6,989 nt of DNA from Clostridia bacterium (GTDB taxonomy: Bacteria; Bacillota; Clostridia; Christensenellales; Borkfalkiaceae), in NCBI GenBank assembly GCA_017501125.1, contig JAFVXN010000029.1, positions 1 to 6,989 of the forward strand, written 5' to 3'. This document shows positions 1 through 5,124 of this stretch, in pieces. A program made the translations under genes and the position numbers. How positions within the stretch are numbered: position 1 is the stretch's first letter; the number at the start of each line of letters is the position of its first letter. Below the pieces are notes generated by a model, which searched no databases, was not told the DNA's origin, and saw only the letters and a program-made list of their open reading frames with translations.

Positions 1-450
1 GGAGAAAAGTGCATGGACGCGTCTTCGCGCTGGTGTTTGATTGATTTTCCGACGGGGAAGATACAGCCCTCTAAGGTTATTGAAGGGCAGGACTACTCTA
101 CTTATAATACGACGCGAGCAGTGGACGTTAGCAATTGGAAGATACCGACTTTTGCCCTTGAGGAAGGGGAGTTGGGTTTTTCGATGACCGTCCGCAATAG
201 CGAATACGACCACAATATGCACGTCAACAATACCCGTTATGCGGATTATTGCTTTAACTGTTTTACGGTTGACGAGTTAAAGGAAAGACGGTTGACTTCT
301 TTTTCAATTTCTTATGTGCGTCAATGCCGTGAGAACGACGTATTGCGTTTTTTCAAAAAGTGCGTCGGCGACGAGCAGTATCTTATCCAAGGCGTAAATG
401 AGGAAAATCAAATCGTCGTGCAATGTAGCGTTGGTTTTGTGAAAAGATAA
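1..450 (+). CDS. Acyl-ACP thioesterase, C-terminal part (5' end outside window)
   Basis: The frame is open from base 1 to the TAA at 448-450, so the gene begins upstream; the ATG at 13 is probably internal. The 149 visible residues match the C-terminal half of the acyl-ACP thioesterase family (two hotdog domains, usually about 240-250 residues in bacteria), which hydrolyses fatty acyl-ACP to free fatty acid in the cytoplasm. The key evidence is the second-hotdog motif D-H-N-M-H-V-N-N-T-R-Y at fragment residues 70-80, matching the family's DxNxHVNNxxY with the catalytic Asp70, Asn72 and His74. A linker-like segment (D-A-S-S-R-W-C-L-I-D-F) precedes it, as expected between the two domains. One oddity is the later motif, usually R-E-C or K-E-x, which reads R-Q-C (Gln108-Cys109), so the position of the plant catalytic Glu appears to be Gln. 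There is no functional tie to the arginine genes, from which it is separated by 190 bp. Family assignment is fairly firm; chain-length preference cannot be read. Confidence 0.85.
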   Translation, partial: GEKCMDASSRWCLIDFPTGKIQPSKVIEGQDYSTYNTTRAVDVSNWKIPTFALEEGELGFSMTVRNSEYDHNMHVNNTRYADYCFNCFTVDELKERRLTSFSISYVRQCRENDVLRFFKKCVGDEQYLIQGVNEENQIVVQCSVGFVKR

Positions 451-452
451 AA

Positions 453-548
453 TATGCATTTATGCAGCATAAAACTTGAAAAATGTATATTTTATGCAAA
501 AATAGCGCATAAAATATTCAAAAAATAGCAAAATATATGCATAAAATA
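453..548. promoter_or_regulatory. Array of GCATAAAA/TTTTATGC words upstream of argG (candidate arginine-repressor operators)
   Basis: This very AT-rich stretch repeats one word in both orientations. There is a 7-1-7 perfect palindrome (TTTATGC A GCATAAA, 459-473). An 11-bp perfect inverted repeat (ATATTTTATGC 487-497, GCATAAAATAT 507-517) has a 9-bp spacer. TATGCATAAAATA (536-548) abuts the -35 box. A further TATGCATA at 579-586 lies over the predicted start point. ArgR/AhrC boxes are imperfect palindromes built on TGAAT or TGCAT half-sites with A/T centres, so these words fit that pattern in general. None is an exact match to the E. coli or Bacillus consensus. The position around the first arg promoter supports arginine-responsive repression by inference. 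The same array could partly serve as the 3' end of the thioesterase transcript, but no T-tract follows the hairpins. Confidence 0.5.
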
Positions 549-549
549 G

Positions 550-578
550 TTGACTTATAGGCGAAAAGCGCGTATAAT
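550..578 (+). promoter_or_regulatory. Sigma-A-type promoter of argG
   Basis: A -35 box TTGACT (550-555) and a -10 box TATAAT (573-578) are separated by 17 bp, differing from the consensus at one base. Transcription would start near 585-586, leaving a leader of about 55 nt before argG. TATGCATA elements flank it (536-543 just upstream of -35, 579-586 over the start point), with centres 43 bp apart, about four helical turns. This is a geometry in which a bound repressor would block polymerase. Confidence 0.8.
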
Positions 579-588
579 TATGCATAGA

Positions 589-607
589 AGCACGTGAGAG
601 CCGTGCT
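589..607 (+). other. Short hairpin at the 5' end of the argG leader
   Basis: AGCACG (589-594) and CGTGCT (602-607) form a 6-bp stem with a 7-nt loop only a few bases after the predicted transcription start. No T-tract follows, so it is not a terminator. A 5'-end hairpin could protect the mRNA from decay. It is too small to be a recognised riboswitch or T-box leader. The stem is visible; any role is inference. Confidence 0.35.
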
Positions 608-640
608 GAATTTGATAGAAATATTTTTAGGAGATAGATT

Positions 641-1870
641 ATGAAGAAATTTGAACCGGTTAAGAAAGTCGTTTTGGCATACTCGGGTGGGTTGGATACG
701 TCCATCATTATCCCTTGGTTGAAAGAAAACTACGGCAACCCCGAGGTTATCGCCGTATCTGCTGACGTCGGTCAGGAATCGGAATTGGAAGGGTTGGAAG
801 AAAAGGCTATCAAAACGGGCGCTTCCAAACTTTATATCCTTGATTTGAAGAAAGAGTTCATTGAGGAATATATTTATCCCACGATGCAAGCGGGCGCGTT
901 GTACGAGAACAAATATTTGTTGGGTACGTCCTTCGCTCGTCCCGTCATCGCAAAGCGTATTGTTGAGATTGCGCAAAAAGAAGGCGCGGACGCAATCTGC
1001 CACGGCTGTACGGGTAAGGGCAACGACCAAGTTCGTTTTGAGTTGACGATTAAGGCTTTTGCGCCCGAGATGAGAATTATCGCTCCTTGGCGTATCTGGG
1101 ATATCAAGAGCCGTGAAGAAGAGATCGCATACGCAGAGGCGCACGATATTCCTTTGAAAATTACCCGCGAGACCAACTATTCCAAGGACAAGAACTTGTG
1201 GCACCTTTCTCACGAAGGCTTGGACCTTGAAGATCCTGCTAACGAGCCCGACTACGACAAAATCTGCGAACTCGGCGTTTCGCCTTGGGCGGCGCCTGAT
1301 AAGGCTACTTACGTCACGATTCATTTTGAAAAGGGCGTTCCTACGGCGATTGACGGCGTAGAGATGGATAGCGTTGCTTTGGTTGACAAACTCAATAAAA
1401 TTGGCGGTGCTAACGGCGTTGGGCTTGTCGATATGGTCGAAAACCGTTTGGTCGGTATGAAATCGCGTGGCGTGTACGAGACGCCTGGTGGTACGATTCT
1501 CTATACCGCACACGAATTGTTGGAATCCATCTGTCTGGATAAGGCGACGATGCACTATAAGCAACTCGTCGCGGTGAAATTCGGCGAAATGGTCTACGAC
1601 GGTCAATGGTTCACGCCTTTGCGTGAAGCGCTCAGCGCCTTCGTCAGCGAAACGCAAAAGACGGTGACGGGCGACGTTAAACTCAAGATTTACAAGGGCA
1701 ACGTTATGAACGCAGGTGTCACCTCTCCTTATTCGCTGTATAGCGAAGATATCGCAACCTTCGACGACGACGGTGGCGCATATAACCAATACGATGCAGA
1801 AGGGTTCATTAACTTGTTCGGTTTGCCTTTGAAAGTTAAGGCAATGCTGGACGCTAAAAAGTTGAAATAA
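641..1870 (+). CDS. argG: Argininosuccinate synthase
   Basis: This enzyme joins citrulline and aspartate with ATP to give argininosuccinate (plus AMP and PPi), the penultimate step of arginine synthesis, in the cytoplasm. The 409 residues match the common bacterial form (about 400), not the longer E. coli type. The N-terminal PP-loop A-Y-S-G-G-L-D-T-S (residues 13-21) binds ATP. The block G-C-T-G-K-G-N-D-Q-V-R-F-E (122-134) holds citrulline/aspartate-binding residues, followed by the family segment Y-S-x-D-x-N-L-W-H-L-S and E-D-P. S-P-Y-S-L-Y is near the C-terminus. The start is fixed by AGGAGA (629-634), 6 nt upstream of ATG, and by the expected distance to the PP-loop. It is the first gene of the arg cluster and follows its own consensus promoter and candidate ArgR-like sites. 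It is unusual in having argC, not argH, directly downstream. The codons TTA, CTA and TCA are avoided through nearly all of the gene, which leaves a long empty antisense frame. Confidence 0.97.
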   Translation: MKKFEPVKKVVLAYSGGLDTSIIIPWLKENYGNPEVIAVSADVGQESELEGLEEKAIKTGASKLYILDLKKEFIEEYIYPTMQAGALYENKYLLGTSFARPVIAKRIVEIAQKEGADAICHGCTGKGNDQVRFELTIKAFAPEMRIIAPWRIWDIKSREEEIAYAEAHDIPLKITRETNYSKDKNLWHLSHEGLDLEDPANEPDYDKICELGVSPWAAPDKATYVTIHFEKGVPTAIDGVEMDSVALVDKLNKIGGANGVGLVDMVENRLVGMKSRGVYETPGGTILYTAHELLESICLDKATMHYKQLVAVKFGEMVYDGQWFTPLREALSAFVSETQKTVTGDVKLKIYKGNVMNAGVTSPYSLYSEDIATFDDDGGAYNQYDAEGFINLFGLPLKVKAMLDAKKLK

Positions 1871-1890
1871 TCAATGTGTATATCCAAAAT

Positions 1891-1915
1891 CGGGCGCTTT
1901 GTTTCATTGCGCCCG
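1891..1915 (+). other. GC-rich hairpin between argG and argC
   Basis: CGGGCGC (1891-1897) and GCGCCCG (1909-1915) form a perfect 7-bp GC stem with an 11-nt loop, in otherwise AT-rich intergenic DNA. On the + strand it is followed by TGAGGTTTATAAT rather than a T-run, so it is not a standard intrinsic terminator. On the - strand only a short T-run (ATTTT) follows, and no gene on that strand would use it. It ends one base before the GAGG (1917-1920) that could serve as a ribosome binding site for an upstream argC start. Plausible roles are mRNA stability, processing or control of argC translation. Confidence 0.5.
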
Positions 1916-1964
1916 TGAGGTTTATAATATGGCAAGACTTTTTGCCTGTGGTTGGATAGAAAAA

Positions 1965-2894
1965 ATGAAGAAAAAAGTATTTATCGACGGAAAAGAGGGG
2001 ACGACGGGGCTCCAAATATACGAAAGACTTGCCGTTCGTGACGACGTGCAACTGCTGACGCTTAGCGAGGAACTTCGAAAGGACGTAGCGGCGCGGCGTG
2101 ATTGTATCAATCAGGCGGATATCGTGTTTTTGTGCTTGCCAGACGCTGCGGCAAAGGAATCCGTCGCTTTGTGTGAAAACGACAAGACGAAAATTATCGA
2201 CGCGTCGACGGCGCATAGGACGGCGGAAGGTTGGGCGTACGACTTTTCGGAACTTGGCGACGATTTTAAGCAAAATATCGCGACGAGTACTCGTATCGCA
2301 AATCCTGGTTGTCACGCAAGCGGCTTTATTTCTCTCGTGTATCCCTTGGTCAAAGCAGGGATTTTGCCTGCCGATTATCCGTTGGTTGCCCATTCGATTA
2401 CTGGATACAGTGGCGGTGGAAAGAAGATGATTGCGCAGTACGAAAGCGAGGATAGGGAGGCTGCTTTAGATAGCCCTCGTCAATACGGACTGACGCTGAC
2501 GCACAAGCATATCCCTGAGATGACGAAGGTGTGTGGCTTGCAAAAAACGCCTATTTTTAATCCCATCGTCGCCGATTTTTATTGCGGTATGTGCGTGACG
2601 GTCCCGTTGTTTAGCGATATGCTTTGCGGTGAATATTCTTCGAAAAAAATCAAAGATTTTTATATGGATTTTTACCGTGGAAAAAGATTCGTCTCCGTGG
2701 CGCAAGGCGAGGAAAGTTTCTTAGCGGCGAATCCTTTGGCGAATACCAACGAAATGCAAATTTACGTGGGTGGCAACGACAACCAAATATTGCTTTGCTC
2801 TCGCTTTGACAACCTTGGGAAAGGTGCGTCTGGCGCGGCGGTACAAAATATGAATATTGCACTCGGGTTGCCTGAGGATGCGTATTTGAAATAA
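1965..2894 (+). CDS. argC: N-acetyl-gamma-glutamyl-phosphate reductase, type 2
   Basis: This enzyme reduces N-acetylglutamyl 5-phosphate to N-acetylglutamate 5-semialdehyde with NADPH, the third step of ornithine synthesis. From the ATG at 1965 the protein has 309 residues, the length of the shorter type 2 AGPR group. Its opening V-F-I-D-G-K-E-G-T-T-G-L-Q-I (5-18) contains the GxxGxxG nucleotide-binding turn typical of that group. The catalytic Cys116 lies in A-N-P-G-C-H, G-Y-S-G-G-G-K is present, and H-K-H-I-P-E-M (180-186) supplies the catalytic His. The start is uncertain. ATG 1965 fits family length but has a weak site (GGATAGA). An in-frame ATG at 1929 has a better GAGG at 1917-1920, 8 nt upstream, and would add 12 residues without obvious homology. 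TATAAT at 1923-1928 could alternatively be a -10 box, which would favour 1965. argJ follows after 13 bp, so the two genes are almost certainly cotranscribed. Confidence 0.94.
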   Translation: MKKKVFIDGKEGTTGLQIYERLAVRDDVQLLTLSEELRKDVAARRDCINQADIVFLCLPDAAAKESVALCENDKTKIIDASTAHRTAEGWAYDFSELGDDFKQNIATSTRIANPGCHASGFISLVYPLVKAGILPADYPLVAHSITGYSGGGKKMIAQYESEDREAALDSPRQYGLTLTHKHIPEMTKVCGLQKTPIFNPIVADFYCGMCVTVPLFSDMLCGEYSSKKIKDFYMDFYRGKRFVSVAQGEESFLAANPLANTNEMQIYVGGNDNQILLCSRFDNLGKGASGAAVQNMNIALGLPEDAYLK

Positions 2895-2907
2895 AGGAAA
2901 GTGTAAG

Positions 2908-4131
2908 ATGATAAAATTGATTAACGGCGGCGTGTGTGCGCCTCAAGGCTTTGCCGCTTCAGGCGTACACTGTGGCATCCGCAAAAATAAAGATAAAAAA
3001 GATTTGGCGCTTCTCGTGGCGGATGTGAAGTGCGCTACGGCTTGCGTCTATACGACGAACCTCGTGAAAGGTGCGCCTATTTTGGTGACGAAAAAGAACG
3101 TAGCGGACGGCTACGCGCAGGCAGTTATCGTCAATAGTGGCAACGCTAATACTTGCAACGCCGACGGGGTGGAAATCGCCGAAGGTATGTGCGCGCTGGT
3201 GGAAAAACATTGCCGTATTGCGGCAAGCGACGTCGTCGTAGCGTCTACGGGCGTCATTGGACAGCCTTTGTCTTTGCAACCCATCGCAGCAGGCATGGAC
3301 GAATTGGTGAAGGGGCTCGGCAAGACCGCAGAGAACAGTTTGTTTGCGGCGCAGGCGATTATGACGACGGATACCGTTTCTAAAGAAATCGCTTACGAGT
3401 TCAACCTCGACGGAAAAACTTGCAAAATCGGTGCGATTTGCAAGGGCGTTGGTATGTTGTGCCCCAATATGGCGACGATGCTGATGTTCGTGACGACGGA
3501 CGTGGCGATTACTCCTGCGCTTTTGCAAAAGGCATTGTCCGCGGACGTGAAAGATTCCTTGAATATGGTTAGCGTCGATAGAGACACCTCTACCAACGAC
3601 ACCCTTTGCGTGATGGCGAGCGGTTTGGCTGGCAACGACTTGATTGACGAAGAAAACGCCGACTATCAGGCGTTCAGGAAGGCGCTTTTTGCTGTCACTT
3701 CGCAAATGTGTAGAAAAATTGCGGCTGACGGCGAGGGCGCAACCAAATTGATTGAGTGTAAGGTGTCGGGGGCAAAATCCAAGAAAATTGCGCGTACAGT
3801 TGCAAAATCCGTCGTTTGTTCCAACTTGCTGAAAGCGGCAATCTTCGGTGCGGACGCCAACTGGGGGCGCGTGCTCTGCGCAATCGGTTATAGCGGTGCG
3901 ATGGTCGACGTGGATAAGATCGACGTTGCCTTCCGCTCGGTCGCTGGCACGGTCGAGGTTTGCAAGAACGGCAGAGGCGTTCCTTTCAGCGAAGAGGTCG
4001 CCAAACAGGTCTTGCTTGAAAAGGAAATAGAAATTTTGGTGGATTTGAAGGACGGCAACTACGCTTCGACTGGCTGGGGGTGTGATTTGACGTATGAATA
4101 CGTGCACATCAACGGCGATTACCGCAGTTAA
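2908..4131 (+). CDS. argJ: Glutamate N-acetyltransferase / amino-acid acetyltransferase (ornithine acetyltransferase)
   Basis: ArgJ moves the acetyl group from N-acetylornithine to glutamate. In bifunctional members it also acetylates glutamate from acetyl-CoA, so the acetyl group is recycled. The protein is full length (407 residues; family about 400). The N-terminal G-G-V-C-A-P-Q-G-F, N-S-G-N-A-N and S-T-G-V-I-G blocks are present. The last provides the oxyanion-hole Thr-Gly. The self-cleavage site is clear in M-L-C-P-N-M-A-T-M-L: cutting between Ala189 and Thr190 gives alpha and beta chains, with Thr190 the nucleophile. The C-terminus W-G-C-D-L-T-Y-E-Y-V-x-I-N-x-D-Y-R is the usual family ending. 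AGGA (2895-2898) lies 9 nt before ATG and 13 bp after argC. Sequence alone does not separate mono- from bifunctional forms. The absence of an argA in the window and the arginine-sensitive type of ArgB fit recycling. It is probably the last gene of the argG-argC-argJ unit. Confidence 0.97.
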   Translation: MIKLINGGVCAPQGFAASGVHCGIRKNKDKKDLALLVADVKCATACVYTTNLVKGAPILVTKKNVADGYAQAVIVNSGNANTCNADGVEIAEGMCALVEKHCRIAASDVVVASTGVIGQPLSLQPIAAGMDELVKGLGKTAENSLFAAQAIMTTDTVSKEIAYEFNLDGKTCKIGAICKGVGMLCPNMATMLMFVTTDVAITPALLQKALSADVKDSLNMVSVDRDTSTNDTLCVMASGLAGNDLIDEENADYQAFRKALFAVTSQMCRKIAADGEGATKLIECKVSGAKSKKIARTVAKSVVCSNLLKAAIFGADANWGRVLCAIGYSGAMVDVDKIDVAFRSVAGTVEVCKNGRGVPFSEEVAKQVLLEKEIEILVDLKDGNYASTGWGCDLTYEYVHINGDYRS

Positions 4132-4172
4132 AATTTTTCAAAGAAAAAAGAGAAATTTTTTTTCGTAGCAAG

Positions 4173-4201
4173 TTGACAAATTTATCACAAAGTGATATAA
4201 T
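4173..4201 (+). promoter_or_regulatory. Consensus promoter of argB
   Basis: A perfect -35 box TTGACA (4173-4178) and a perfect -10 box TATAAT (4196-4201) are separated by 17 bp. Transcription should start near 4208, giving a leader of only about 15 nt before argB that includes the ribosome binding site AGGTGA (4215-4220). A promoter this strong between argJ and argB indicates that argB (and perhaps argDF) can be transcribed independently of the argG promoter. Overlapping palindromes suggest that it is repressed under some conditions. Confidence 0.85.
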
Positions 4202-4206
4202 ATCAC
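4183..4206. promoter_or_regulatory. Nested palindromic operator over the argB -10 box (regulator unknown)
   Basis: Three alternating arms, TATCAC (4183-4188), GTGATA (4192-4197) and TATCAC (4201-4206), form two overlapping palindromes. One has a 3-bp spacer (centre 4190). The other is a perfect 7-1-7 palindrome, GTGATAT A ATATCAC (4192-4206, centre 4199). The two TATCAC copies are 18 bp apart. They fill the spacer and cover the -10 box, the usual place for a repressor site. The words do not resemble the TATGCATAA elements upstream of argG or a TGAAT/ATTCA ArgR box. I cannot name the protein that would bind; part of the symmetry could arise by chance from the AT-rich -10 region. Confidence 0.5.
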
Positions 4207-4223
4207 GGATAGACAGGTGAGAT

Positions 4224-5081
4224 ATGATTTCTAAGAAAGAACAAGCCGAATTCTTAGTAGAGGCGATGCCCTACATTCAAAAATATAACGACAAAATTCT
4301 CGTTATTAAATACGGTGGCAATGCGATGATCAACGAGGAGTTAAAGTCTTCCGTGATGCGTGATTTGACGTTGTTGCATTTGGTAGGGATAAAGCCCGTG
4401 CTTGTTCACGGAGGCGGTCCTGAGATTTCCGCGATGTTAAAGCGCGTTGGCGTTGAAAGTCGTTTTGTCAACGGACTTCGTTATACCGACGAAGAGACGG
4501 TAGAGATTGTACGTATGGTCCTTTGCGGAAAAATAAACAAGTCGCTCGTTCACCATTTGGAGACTTGCGGTGGCAAGGCTATCGGTCTTAGCGGTATCGA
4601 CGGGCACATGCTCAAGTGTGAAAAACTTAGCGAGGATTTGGGGTACGTGGGCAAAATCGTGCACGCGGACGTGAAAATTATCCAAGAGTGTATAGCCGAC
4701 GGTTATATTCCCGTTGTTTCGACGGTGGGATACGACGACGAGGGACATATTTACAACGTGAACGCGGATACGGCGGCTGCAGAGATAGCGGCGGCGTTGC
4801 AGGCGGAAGGTTTGATTTTGATGACGGATATTCGTGGTCTTTTGGAGAATAAAGACGACGAAAATTCTCTTATTAAGAAAGTTTGCGTATCCGATATTCC
4901 CTCTTTGATTAAGCAGGGCATTATTTCTGGTGGTATGATTCCTAAAATTGAATGTTGTAAAGATGCAATCCGCCGTGGCGTTGAAAAAGTCTTCATCACG
5001 GACGGTAGGGTTAACCATTCCATTTTGATGGAATTATTGTCCGATGAAGGTATGGGTACAATGTTTGTAAATGGCGACTGA
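4224..5081 (+). CDS. argB: Acetylglutamate kinase, arginine-sensitive type
   Basis: ArgB phosphorylates N-acetylglutamate with ATP and belongs to the amino-acid kinase fold. The glycine-rich blocks V-I-K-Y-G-G-N-A-M (27-35, Lys29) and V-H-G-G-G-P-E-I-S (62-70) bind ATP and substrate. N-V-N-A-D-T-A-A-A-E (from Asn178) contains the catalytic Asp182, and G-G-M-I-P-K (Lys241) completes the active site. At 285 residues it is longer than the E. coli enzyme (about 258). The extra N-terminal part, E-F-L-V-E-A-M-P-Y-I (9-18), matches the helix that builds hexamers in arginine-inhibited kinases. The C-terminal H265...E270...G276-x-G278-T matches their arginine-binding signature. Feedback inhibition by arginine is therefore likely, though inferred. 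The start is supported by AGGTGA (4215-4220) and by the expected N-terminal helix. It has its own promoter and palindromic operator, and its stop codon lies inside a terminator-like hairpin. Confidence 0.97.
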   Translation: MISKKEQAEFLVEAMPYIQKYNDKILVIKYGGNAMINEELKSSVMRDLTLLHLVGIKPVLVHGGGPEISAMLKRVGVESRFVNGLRYTDEETVEIVRMVLCGKINKSLVHHLETCGGKAIGLSGIDGHMLKCEKLSEDLGYVGKIVHADVKIIQECIADGYIPVVSTVGYDDEGHIYNVNADTAAAEIAAALQAEGLILMTDIRGLLENKDDENSLIKKVCVSDIPSLIKQGIISGGMIPKIECCKDAIRRGVEKVFITDGRVNHSILMELLSDEGMGTMFVNGD

Positions 5082-5107
5082 TTTTCGATAAATCAGTCGT
5101 ATTTTTT
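5075..5107 (+). terminator. Intrinsic terminator overlapping the end of argB
   Basis: CGACTGATTT (5075-5084) and AAATCAGTCG (5090-5099) make a perfect 10-bp stem with a 5-nt loop, followed at once by TATTTTTT (5100-5107). This is the classical Rho-independent layout. The argB stop TGA (5079-5081) is inside the left arm, so ribosomes finishing argB would cover that arm and could partly oppose folding. argD begins only 17 bp after the T-tract with no clear promoter in between. The element therefore probably acts as a partial terminator that lowers argDF expression relative to argB. Confidence 0.8.
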
Positions 5108-5124
5108 GGAAAATGGGTTGAAAA

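Noticed and set aside
587..640. T-box, riboswitch or attenuator in the argG leader
   Set aside because: The predicted leader is about 55 nt with a single 6-bp stem and no terminator, too short for these elements.
460..708. 82-codon - strand frame across the argG promoter region
   Set aside because: It is a low-complexity, Phe/Tyr-rich translation of AT-rich DNA that overlaps a strong + strand promoter and the argG start; no family resemblance.
578..1789. 403-codon open frame on the - strand opposite argG
   Set aside because: It is in codon register with argG, has no recognisable domain, and is explained by the lack of TTA/CTA/TCA codons in argG.
1891..1928. Intrinsic terminator after argG
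   Set aside because: The GC hairpin is good, but the + strand continues TGAGGTTTATAAT with no run of T, so it is listed as a hairpin of unknown role.
2959..4107. 382-codon open frame on the - strand opposite argJ
   Set aside because: Same cause as above; argJ is a clear full-length gene on the + strand with all family motifs.
4131..4165. Terminator after argJ
   Set aside because: Only A/T-only stems such as GAAAAAA (4143-4149) with TTTTTTC (4158-4164) can form, and no T-tract follows the right arm; too weak to call.
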